IMG/VR virus record: IMGVR_UViG_3300021963_000253 | Span: 1-41,239 of that record | Length of the DNA stretch: 41,239 nucleotides | Direction: 5' to 3' (one strand) | Source of the DNA: a virus | In this document: positions 12,991-19,965 of the stretch, one piece after another | How the letters are laid out: each line of letters begins with the position of its first letter | Numbering within the stretch: position 1 is the stretch's first letter | Position numbers and translations under genes: made by a program | The notes under the pieces: model-generated | What the model saw: the letters and a program-made list of their open reading frames with translations, nothing else | Told to the model about the DNA's origin: nothing | Database searches by the model: none

Positions 12991-13694
12991 CTTGCCAGAC
13001 CCTCCATCATCTTAACATGATGCTTATTACATACAGGACAATCATATTCAACTGTCTGCTGCAGCTTAGGCATAGTTAAGAAGAAGTTTTCAATCTTCTT
13101 AAATTGCTCTTGAGTTAAATTCTCAAGGAAGTCAATGACTTCTTGTTTAGTTTGATCTTTAGTATTAAATACTTCTTCTGTTGTATAGACTGATTCCATA
13201 CAATCAGCTACTACGTCAAATATACTATTAACATCACCCTCTTTTATCTTTTCTAACTTATCTAAAGTAGAAAGGGTTGGATTATTCATGACGATACCTA
13301 CATCATCAAATAAAGATATCTTATTATCATGTCCTTCTGGGAACTCAACTGCAAACTTAGAGATATCAAGGTTAACTTGAGCTTTAGCTTTATCATCATC
13401 ACATGTATCACATAAGAATAATAACTCTACTATCTCACCTACAGACTTTGCTCGTATCTGTGTAAACAAATACTCATAGTCAAACGTAGCTAACTTATCA
13501 ACATCAACATTATCTACTATACAGTTTTCAATAATAGACTTAAGTGTGTTTATCATGACCTTAGGGTCTTCTGACTGTTGTGCTAGTAATAAAGACTTCT
13601 CTTCTTTAACTAGGAACGGTCTAAACTTTACTTCCTTCTTACTTGAAGGGATCGTCACGTTATATAATGGTGCATTCATCTTTGGTAATGCCAT
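12981..13694 (-). CDS. 26: Baseplate hub / tail assembly protein gp26 (T4_baseplate family)
   Basis: Member of the T4 gp26 family (237 aa; 208 in T4), needed for baseplate hub and tail formation. Recognised from the start MALPKMNAPLYNVTIPSSKK, the internal LLFLCDTCD and the C-terminal CPVCNKHHVKMMEGLASFF. Two CxxC pairs (C95/C98, C219/C222) and nearby histidines could bind zinc. AAAGGAG inside the end of gene 16 serves as ribosome-binding site. The last codons AGT TTT TTT TAA are a slippery site leading into an open -1 frame, so two products (237 and 296 aa) are likely. Functionally this resembles tape-measure chaperone pairs. Confidence 0.88.
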   Translation of the reverse strand: MALPKMNAPLYNVTIPSSKKEVKFRPFLVKEEKSLLLAQQSEDPKVMINTLKSIIENCIVDNVDVDKLATFDYEYLFTQIRAKSVGEIVELLFLCDTCDDDKAKAQVNLDISKFAVEFPEGHDNKISLFDDVGIVMNNPTLSTLDKLEKIKEGDVNSIFDVVADCMESVYTTEEVFNTKDQTKQEVIDFLENLTQEQFKKIENFFLTMPKLQQTVEYDCPVCNKHHVKMMEGLASFF

Positions 13695-13695
13695 A

Positions 13696-14130
13696 CTATT
13701 CTCCTTTATTCATATCTTTAATCATCTTGCTCAATTCACTTGTAGATCCCACAAATATTGCGTTATTATTAGTGACTTGTTTATTTGGTTGGCCTTCAGC
13801 GTTAGCTTTAGGAGTATCCAACTTCTGTTTACGTTCACTCAATGCTAGTAGCTGTTCATTAGTGTCTGCTAGTTGTTTCATTAAGTTACCTACTACTTCA
13901 AATGCTCTCGGATGCTCAGATTGTTTGGCTATCTCTAGCGCATGATACAATGCATCCTGTCCTTGATTCAATAGTTTGTGTAGATTATTTCTAGCAGAAT
14001 CATAGTCATAGTTGACGTTCTCTTCTACCTTATTAGAAGCTGGGACAATCTCTTGTCCCGTGCTTGCAACTTCACCCTGTTTAAGAGGTTCTACATCAAA
14101 TATCTTTGATAAATTTTCATCAGACTTCAT
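13696..14130 (-). CDS. 16: Terminase small subunit gp16
   Basis: Small terminase, which regulates the large subunit gp17 during DNA packaging. The 144-aa protein (164 in T4) shares the layout of T4 gp16: acidic N-terminus, central coiled-coil ring region (YDYDSARNNLHKLLNQGQDALYHALEIAKQSEHPRAFEVVGNLMKQLADTN), and C-terminal NNAIFVGSTSELSKMI matching T4 NATVFMGSPTELMDE. Preceded by AAAGG 7 nt before the ATG. The large subunit is not in this window. Having gene 16 between a membrane protein and gene 26 is unlike T4, where it precedes 17. Confidence 0.88.
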   Translation of the reverse strand: MKSDENLSKIFDVEPLKQGEVASTGQEIVPASNKVEENVNYDYDSARNNLHKLLNQGQDALYHALEIAKQSEHPRAFEVVGNLMKQLADTNEQLLALSERKQKLDTPKANAEGQPNKQVTNNNAIFVGSTSELSKMIKDMNKGE

Positions 14131-14144
14131 AATATACCTTTATG

Positions 14145-14654
14145 TTACATAATCTTACGTGTTGGTGTTGCTCTACCTGCAGGAGCAGCTGGTGTTTCTG
14201 GTTCACTATAATCCTCTACACTTGGTGGTGCAGGAGGTGTTGGCTCTGATCTAGATGCTCTAGGCGGCATTGGCATAGGCATCATTGGTGGCGCCTGTGG
14301 CGCCTCAGACTTTTTTGAAGCTGAGTATGCATTAGCACCAAAGAAAGCTGCTACCAAAGCTGAGATAGCAACAAAATATGTAGGAGCAATATTTCCTATG
14401 ATCGTCGCTGCATCATCTACGTCTAACCATGAAGCGATAACGATAGTTACTGGATAGAGTAACATACCCCATAGAGCGAACCATGTCATCTTACGCATAG
14501 CATCTCGTTGAGCGTCTTGATCTTCAAGCTCTCTGCGTTTAAACTCTAGATACATGGCTAACTCTTGGCTACTTACGTAACCGTCGCCATTTGTATCTGC
14601 TTCTTGTAAATGTTGGTAAGCGTTATCACTTACACCTCTTTTAATTTCTGACAT
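14145..14654 (-). CDS. EF-hand protein with two membrane helices and proline-rich tail
   Basis: A 169-aa protein with a canonical EF-hand loop at residues 20-31 (DTNGDGYVSSQE; ligands D20, N22, D24, Y26 backbone, S28, E31). Two membrane helices follow, about 56-77 (MTWFALWGMLLYPVTIVIASW) and 87-110, then a Pro/Met-rich tail (PPMMPMPMPP). I know no assigned function; similar predicted membrane proteins occur in the late operons of marine T4-like phages. Two helices plus soluble tails fit a holin-like or membrane-active virion protein; calcium could gate it. AAGGA precedes the ATG. Lies in a late operon between gp54 and gp16. Confidence 0.75.
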   Translation of the reverse strand: MSEIKRGVSDNAYQHLQEADTNGDGYVSSQELAMYLEFKRRELEDQDAQRDAMRKMTWFALWGMLLYPVTIVIASWLDVDDAATIIGNIAPTYFVAISALVAAFFGANAYSASKKSEAPQAPPMMPMPMPPRASRSEPTPPAPPSVEDYSEPETPAAPAGRATPTRKIM

Positions 14655-14664
14655 CTTATTTTCC

Positions 14665-15408
14665 TTATGTTCTTATGCTTCCTTGACCAACCGAAGCGGT
14701 TTCTGCTGAGAATAATGAAGCCCTACCTTGCTCAAATGAGTTATATCCGGTTTGATATTGATTAAAATTTGTATAGTAAGTATCAGGTATTTCTGCCGTA
14801 TCACCTAAATATTCATTAAGAGAATCTTGTGAATTAGAGAATGCTCCACCAGAACCGAGGTTGCCTCCATAAGTATTAGTAGTAGCGCTAGATATCCAAT
14901 ACTTATAGTTCATAGCAACAACCATCTTCATCACTTCTTTATTTCCGTAATCCATTTGCACTGGATTTATAGCTTTAGGATAACACTGATATAATGTAAC
15001 TTGATAGCGACTCTTATCTGCAACATCAAATACATCTATTACAATATCTGTGGTATAATCTCTATAATAACTAAACGTTCTTGTCACTGGATCTTGTATT
15101 GCACCCATCCAATTATCAAATAATAATTTGACTGACATGGAATTGTCGACATAGAAACCCATATTGATTGTATCAAATAATTTATTGTGTGGCATCTCTC
15201 GAGATTCGCCAAAAGTTTTCGCCGCAGTAGTTTCTAGTGTAATACCTGGTAAATTTACATTATCACAATACAGTAGAACTTTTCTTAGATCTCTTGTATA
15301 TTTGCCTTCAACTATAGCATTAGGTATTGTGAACATGACAGCGAACCTGGAAGTTCGCATTAATCCCTCTCCAGCTACAGTTGCAATGAATTCGTTTAAT
15401 GTTGCCAT
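14665..15408 (-). CDS. 54: Baseplate tail-tube initiator gp54 (tail-tube fold)
   Basis: gp54 sits on the gp48 cap and seeds tail-tube polymerisation. The start MATLNEFIATVAGEGLMRTSRFAVMF and the core NLPGITLETTAAKTFGE...PHNKLFDTINMGFYVD, LLFDNWMGAIQDPVTR and YKYWIS follow the gp54/gp19 tube fold; the WMGAIQDPVT motif is close to T4 gp54. I start at ATG 15408, behind AGGA at 5 nt spacing, rather than at 15492, which would overlap the upstream gene by 82 bp. 247 aa against 320 in T4. A divergent gp19-like tube protein is the alternative. Confidence 0.7.
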   Translation of the reverse strand: MATLNEFIATVAGEGLMRTSRFAVMFTIPNAIVEGKYTRDLRKVLLYCDNVNLPGITLETTAAKTFGESREMPHNKLFDTINMGFYVDNSMSVKLLFDNWMGAIQDPVTRTFSYYRDYTTDIVIDVFDVADKSRYQVTLYQCYPKAINPVQMDYGNKEVMKMVVAMNYKYWISSATTNTYGGNLGSGGAFSNSQDSLNEYLGDTAEIPDTYYTNFNQYQTGYNSFEQGRASLFSAETASVGQGSIRT

Positions 15409-15410
15409 TA

Positions 15411-15992
15411 TTATCCTATCGAGTCTTTCCAGACTTTTACTTTTTGTGCTCCTACAAATTGTTCTACTGGCAATAGCATAGCCGTAGTCCAATCTGGAGC
15501 ATCTATCTTCCTAAATGTAGATCTAACATGATCATTTAAGTAGTGTTTAACACACGGTTGTGCCCATTTAAACTTAGACACCCCACCTATAAGTTTCCAA
15601 GAGAGTTTAAGACGTGTATTTTCAGTCAAGGTCGAATCTGTAGCAAAATCCATTAATCTTTGCAATAACATAACTCGCATTTGATATGGGATGTAATGCA
15701 TATTTAATCCCATAAACCCTCCAGCAACCCTCTTGAATGGGAATACCAATGGAAACTTATCGTAGTATGGTAAGGTATCTTTATGCTTAGGATCATAAAA
15801 GAACATGTACAAACTACCTGGAACTACTTGAGCTTTTACTTGTTTTGGATTTGAATTCATTACCTTTTCACGGGTAATATTCTGTCTACCAAGTAAGATA
15901 GCCTGTTGTTGAAACCATGCCCTTGATCTAAACGCTGCTTGCTTTAGTTCATATGGATTCTGTTTAAATACGTCTTTTAATTTCTGAGCCAT
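15411..15992 (-). CDS. Conserved T4-like structural protein, possible DNA end protector gp2
   Basis: A 193-aa basic protein with PGSLYMFFYDPKHKDTLPYYDKFPLVFPF, GGFMGLNMHYIPYQMRVMLL and the ending DWTTAMLLPVEQFVGAQKVKVWKDS, a pattern strongly conserved in marine T4-like phages. Such proteins are often labelled DNA end protector (gp2), and the adjacency to gene 4 agrees with the T4 order 2-4, but I cannot confirm similarity to T4 gp2 itself. A late promoter core ends 4 nt before the ATG; TAGGA lies just upstream of that core. Confidence 0.65.
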   Translation of the reverse strand: MAQKLKDVFKQNPYELKQAAFRSRAWFQQQAILLGRQNITREKVMNSNPKQVKAQVVPGSLYMFFYDPKHKDTLPYYDKFPLVFPFKRVAGGFMGLNMHYIPYQMRVMLLQRLMDFATDSTLTENTRLKLSWKLIGGVSKFKWAQPCVKHYLNDHVRSTFRKIDAPDWTTAMLLPVEQFVGAQKVKVWKDSIG

Positions 15993-15996
15993 GTAC

Positions 15997-16004
15997 TATT
16001 TATA
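15997..16004 (-). promoter_or_regulatory. T4-type late promoter (TATAAATA, minus strand)
   Basis: Perfect TATAAATA reading leftward, ending 4 nt before the ATG at 15992. With T4 geometry, transcription would begin within the start codon. Confidence 0.6.
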
Positions 16005-16006
16005 TC

Positions 16007-16444
16007 CTAATTCAAGCCTAATTCATTTTCTGTAATGATAACAAACTCATATCCTCTGTCTTTACAATATTCTGTAGCTGCTTTCCACTTAGCCTGATTC
16101 TTAATAAAAGACAATGATTCTGTAATATAGTGTTTAGTCCTACGACCTGGATACTCTGGTGGTTGGGTTTGTTTAGCAGGTTTAACCTCAACTAAATATG
16201 TCTTTGTCTGGTTATCTCGGGTCTTGACACGAATCTTAAAGTCTATGAAGTATCTATGCAGTCTGTTATCCGTAGGACATCTATATGGGACCACAGTCTC
16301 CTCAGAACACCATTTTAATATAGATGGGTTCTTATCACACCATGAGGCAAAGCGGGTCTCCCAACTGGATCTCATGATTATGTTGGTAGGATCCCCCTCA
16401 TACTTCTCGGGGAACATTGGTTTATATTTGCGTTTATGAAACAT
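16007..16444 (-). CDS. 4: Head completion protein gp4 (nuclease-like)
   Basis: gp4 finishes DNA-filled heads before tail joining. The 145-aa protein (150 in T4) starts MFHKRKYKPMFPEKYEGDPTNIIMRSSWE, matching T4 gp4 from its KYKP...PTNII motif. Residues resembling a PD-(D/E)XK nuclease site are the Glu of RSSWE, the Asp of RYFIDF and E/K of VEVKP. A longer frame opens at TTG 16483, but homology begins at 16444. AGGA lies upstream with AATAAATA between it and the ATG. Confidence 0.88.
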   Translation of the reverse strand: MFHKRKYKPMFPEKYEGDPTNIIMRSSWETRFASWCDKNPSILKWCSEETVVPYRCPTDNRLHRYFIDFKIRVKTRDNQTKTYLVEVKPAKQTQPPEYPGRRTKHYITESLSFIKNQAKWKAATEYCKDRGYEFVIITENELGLN

Positions 16445-16449
16445 ATGTC

Positions 16450-16457
16450 TATTTATT
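16450..16457 (-). promoter_or_regulatory. Candidate late promoter (AATAAATA, minus strand)
   Basis: One mismatch from TATAAATA; ends 5 nt before the gene 4 ATG at 16444, and diverges from the plus-strand late promoter 14 bp away. Confidence 0.45.
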
Positions 16458-16470
16458 GTCCTGTGGGTGA

Positions 16471-16478
16471 TATAAATA
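16471..16478 (+). promoter_or_regulatory. T4-type late promoter (TATAAATA) for the hub operon
   Basis: Perfect TATAAATA; start of transcription near 16484 gives a ~20-nt leader with TTAGGAA before ATG 16504. Likely heads the 48-53-27-5 operon, in which genes overlap by 1-8 bases. Confidence 0.7.
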
Positions 16479-16503
16479 ATCAATAAACGTTTAGGAATGC
16501 ACC

Positions 16504-17697
16504 ATGCCAGAATTAAAATTATTTGGAAGAAACTTCGGCGATCCCGTTAAGAATATTAAAGAGACCGCGGCTCAAGTAGGTGACTATTCCGGAAGCACTC
16601 TCTATAAAGGTAGAGGTGGGCCAGTTGAGTTTGACGCCGATAAGTATAAGATATCACAACATTCATATCCTTCAGATTTAATGGGTCCAGTAGGAGAGTA
16701 TGGTGGTAACTATGTCATATTCTATATCAATGTAGCAGTTGATTCTAAACTTCTTAAAGATCCAAGTACACAAACTGTAGAAGATAATACTCCAAGAGAT
16801 AATGGTGATTTAACAGCTTTATCTAATAAGTATGGTACTGGTGTAGCTGGGGCAATTGCTGCTCCGGCCGGTGTAGCACTTGGAGGATTAATACTTGGCG
16901 GAGGTGCTACAACAACTACCACTCTTAATGGATATACATCCACTGGGATATCTAAAGCTGCATATGGCACCGCTGGTGTAGCTGCTGTAGGAGCTGGAGC
17001 TTTAAAAACTGTTGCATCGACATTTTCTGGAGCAAAGAAAAGATTAGCAACAGCTATAGCGCTGCACACTCCAAACAATATGTCTACTACATATAGTGTT
17101 AACTATGACGAAGAAGATATGGACGTCTATGCCATGGGCCTTGCCGCGGCTGGTGGTACTGCAGCTCTTGCAGAAGCAGGAAAACAAAAAGGTGGCAGTA
17201 ATGTGGCTGGAGACGGGGCAATTAATTCTATAACAGCTGCAGTATTATCACAAGGTCTTAAATTGCCTGGTACCGGAGGAATCTCTAAGATTACTGGTCT
17301 TGCGCCTAATCCTAGAAAAGAACAAGTATTTAAACATGTTAACTTTAGAAATTTTACGTTTGATTATCAATTCTATCCAAGGGACGCTAAAGAAGCAGAG
17401 AACGTATTAAACATCATATATGAATTCAAATATCATATGCATCCAGAGTTTAAAGATGCGAATAACTTCTTATACATATATCCATCAGAGTTTGATATAT
17501 TCTATTATAATAATGGTCAAGAGAACATGAATGTAAACAGGCACACATCGTGTGTACTCACAGACATGGTAGTTAACTATTCTCCAAATGGACAGTTTAC
17601 TGCATTTGCAAATGGCATGCCAACACAAATTAATGTAACATTAACCTTTAAAGAGCTTGCTACTCTTACTAAAGAAAAAATACAGGATAGACTATAA
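16504..17697 (+). CDS. 48: Baseplate tail-tube cap gp48
   Basis: Caps the baseplate and carries gp54 and the tail tube. The 397-aa protein (364 in T4) has the N-terminal FGDPVKNIKETAAQVGDYSGSTLYKGR and PSDL...YVIFYINV, a middle Gly/Ala/Thr-rich stretch (about 120-250), and the diagnostic C-terminal part FTFDYQFYPRDAKEAENVLN, IIYEFKYHMHPE and YPSEFDIFYY. Stop TAATG overlaps gene 53. The divergent position opposite gp4, with gp54 on the other strand, differs from T4 where 48 and 54 are adjacent. Confidence 0.9.
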   Translation: MPELKLFGRNFGDPVKNIKETAAQVGDYSGSTLYKGRGGPVEFDADKYKISQHSYPSDLMGPVGEYGGNYVIFYINVAVDSKLLKDPSTQTVEDNTPRDNGDLTALSNKYGTGVAGAIAAPAGVALGGLILGGGATTTTTLNGYTSTGISKAAYGTAGVAAVGAGALKTVASTFSGAKKRLATAIALHTPNNMSTTYSVNYDEEDMDVYAMGLAAAGGTAALAEAGKQKGGSNVAGDGAINSITAAVLSQGLKLPGTGGISKITGLAPNPRKEQVFKHVNFRNFTFDYQFYPRDAKEAENVLNIIYEFKYHMHPEFKDANNFLYIYPSEFDIFYYNNGQENMNVNRHTSCVLTDMVVNYSPNGQFTAFANGMPTQINVTLTFKELATLTKEKIQDRL

Positions 17698-18191
17698 TGT
17701 ACTTCGAAAACTTCCCTACATTTTTGTATGATTTTAAGATCAATGGTAAGATTGAATATAAGTTAGTTAAAGATATCTCGCAAAACGTTCGCATTCGTAA
17801 AGAGATATTATCTAGCGTAACTTTATATGATGAGTATGATATACGAGACGGTGAAACACCAGAGATCATATCAGAAAAAGTATATGGTACTTCTTTGTAT
17901 CATTGGGTAGTCATGTTGTGTAATGAGAAGTATAACTATATAGATGATTTTCCATTACCAAGTTATGAACTAGAAAAACATATAACCAATAAGTATGGAG
18001 TTGGTAATGAGTATGACATTCATCATTATGTAAATGCAAATGGATTCATAGTAGATTCTAGTCAAGCAGGAGCTACATCAGTGTCCAATTATGATTATGA
18101 AATATCTGTAAATGAATCAAAGCGTAGGATCAAACTAATCTCTCCATCATTACTAAATACTATCCTCAAAAACTTTAAAGATATTATATAA
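17697..18191 (+). CDS. 53: Baseplate wedge subunit gp53
   Basis: Wedge protein that binds completed wedges to the hub. Recognised from MYFENFPTFLYDF, VRIRKEILSSVTLYDEYDIRDGETPEIISEKVYGTSLYHWVVMLCNE; this contains a LysM-like segment (DGETPEIISEKVYG) as known for gp53. 164 aa against 196 in T4. Overlaps both neighbours by one base. Confidence 0.92.
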   Translation: MYFENFPTFLYDFKINGKIEYKLVKDISQNVRIRKEILSSVTLYDEYDIRDGETPEIISEKVYGTSLYHWVVMLCNEKYNYIDDFPLPSYELEKHITNKYGVGNEYDIHHYVNANGFIVDSSQAGATSVSNYDYEISVNESKRRIKLISPSLLNTILKNFKDII

Positions 18192-19483
18192 TGCCAGCTT
18201 ATAATGAAGCCATACGTTTCGCAGGAGACGTCTCGTTCGATGAAATTAGTATCATATCATCAAATGGATTTGGTCAAGATGTAACCAATCAAGTAGTAGC
18301 TCTCGAACTATATGAAGATCTATGGTCTCCATTCATGTCAGGAGTCTTAGCATTAAAAGATTCATTGGACCTTACAAACTTATTTCCTTTTGTGGGTGAA
18401 GAGTTTGTTAACATCAAGATACACACCCCATCGTTTGAAGGCAAAGACAAAACGATAAATGATCAATTCTATATCTATAAGATGACAAATAGAATAGCCA
18501 AGGGTGATAGAAATGCTATATACGAATTACATTTCATATCGCGAGAAGCTATCGTAGACCTTAATAAAGCCACAAGTAAAGCTTATACTGGAAAGTGCTC
18601 AGACATAGCAAGAGCTATTATTACTGGCACTGACGGATTAGAATCTAAGAAGGCTACTATCATTGAAGAAACACCTAATGGCGTTAAGTTTGTAGCAAAT
18701 TATTGGCCACCAGTAAAGAGTCTTAATTATACAGCAGAGACTGCTTCAAATAGAGATGGATCTGCTAACTATCTATTCTTTGAAAATAGATTAGGTCTTA
18801 ATTTTGTATCATTAGACTACTTATACAAAGGTGATCTAGTACAAGAATTTGTACAAGATAATTACATGAGAGATTTTACTGCAGATGGTAGAACATACAG
18901 AAATGTTGAGAAAGAATACCAACGAATCATAGATATAACCATACCTGAAGTATTTGATTATATGGATAAAGTTAGGTCTGGCATGTATGCAAATAAGATG
19001 ACAAACTACGACTTAGTCACTAAGAAGTACGTAGTTAAGACGTTTGATATGCTAGAGGACTTTGCTAAAAACTCCCATTTAAATGAATTTGCATCTGCAT
19101 CAAATAAGTCAATAAGAAGATTTAATGCTATGGGATTTATTTATCCTAAGTACCATGCAAATTTTAATAATTTTGGTGATGTCACCAATTCTAAGACTAT
19201 TCAAAAACGCATGTCGCAATTAAGACAAGCAGAAGCAACTAAGATACAGATAGTAGTTCCTGGTCGTACAGACTATACTGTTGGGCAAAAGGTACGGGTC
19301 AAACTTAATAAGTTTAACCCTATAGAAGGCACAAATTCACCAGAAGATACGGTAGATAATATGTTTTCAGGTAATTACTTAATATCTGGTATCAATCATT
19401 TTATTAATAGAGAGAAGCATCAGTGTCATATGGAATTAATGAAGGATTCATTTATAGTAGATTTAGATAAAGGTGGCAAGTAA
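18191..19483 (+). CDS. 27: Baseplate central hub protein gp27-like
   Basis: Forms the trimeric hub ring that holds the gp5 spike. Evidence is the order of genes and the motifs NQVVALELYEDLWSPFMSGVLALKDS, FPFVGEEFVNIKI, FYIYKMTNRIAKGDRNAIYELHFIS and the late VPGRTDYTVGQKVRVKLNKF of the second beta-barrel. 430 aa against 391 in T4. The product of the next full-length gene, gp5, is its expected partner, but a short NUMOD3 gene lies between them. Confidence 0.85.
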   Translation: MPAYNEAIRFAGDVSFDEISIISSNGFGQDVTNQVVALELYEDLWSPFMSGVLALKDSLDLTNLFPFVGEEFVNIKIHTPSFEGKDKTINDQFYIYKMTNRIAKGDRNAIYELHFISREAIVDLNKATSKAYTGKCSDIARAIITGTDGLESKKATIIEETPNGVKFVANYWPPVKSLNYTAETASNRDGSANYLFFENRLGLNFVSLDYLYKGDLVQEFVQDNYMRDFTADGRTYRNVEKEYQRIIDITIPEVFDYMDKVRSGMYANKMTNYDLVTKKYVVKTFDMLEDFAKNSHLNEFASASNKSIRRFNAMGFIYPKYHANFNNFGDVTNSKTIQKRMSQLRQAEATKIQIVVPGRTDYTVGQKVRVKLNKFNPIEGTNSPEDTVDNMFSGNYLISGINHFINREKHQCHMELMKDSFIVDLDKGGK

Positions 19484-19965
19484 TGCATAATTTAGAATTT
19501 AAAGAAATATTTGGGTCATTAAAAACATTTATTTTAGATGAGTCTGAATTAGAGCCATTAGAAAAAACTAATCAAAGTGGAGTATTTAATTCATTTTATG
19601 GAAAAAAACATACAGAAGAAACTAAGAAAAAGTGGTCTATTAAAAGAAAAGGTACAATAATCATATATGATAAATCAGGAAAAAACAATCCTAATTATGG
19701 AAAATATGGAAAAGATAGTCCTAATTACGGTAAAAAACGAAGTGTTGAATTTAAATTAGCACAATCTAAACAGTTTAGTGGTAAAAATAATCCTATGTTT
19801 GGTATAGAAAGAGAAAAACATCCTAGTTCAAAATTTACAGATATTGAACTAAAACAAATTTATGAATTATTTAAAAATGGCATGACTAGAACAGAAATAT
19901 TTAATTTTTATAATGGAAAATATTCATCTAGCACTATAAAAAGGGCTATAAGAAATCATGACTAA
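19483..19965 (+). CDS. NUMOD3-type homing-endonuclease DNA-binding protein lacking a nuclease domain
   Basis: A 160-aa, AT-rich, lysine/asparagine-rich gene between two hub genes. It contains repeated NUMOD3-like units: NSFYGKKHTEETKKKW (36-51), GKNNPNYGKYGKDSPNYGKK (66-85) and SGKNNPMFGIEREKHPSSKF (99-118). A helix-turn-helix-like C-terminus follows (TDIELKQIYELFKNGMTRTE, then SSSTIKRAI). In phages these modules form the DNA-binding tail of GIY-YIG or HNH homing endonucleases, but no catalytic domain precedes them; the 33 N-terminal residues carry no GIY, YIG or HNH motif. Overlaps gene 27 by one base and gene 5 by eight. Confidence 0.8.
   Translation: MHNLEFKEIFGSLKTFILDESELEPLEKTNQSGVFNSFYGKKHTEETKKKWSIKRKGTIIIYDKSGKNNPNYGKYGKDSPNYGKKRSVEFKLAQSKQFSGKNNPMFGIEREKHPSSKFTDIELKQIYELFKNGMTRTEIFNFYNGKYSSSTIKRAIRNHD

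Noticed and set aside
16445-16483. Upstream TTG start for gp4
   Set aside because: The added residues include the promoter region and do not match T4 gp4, whose similarity begins at the ATG at 16444.
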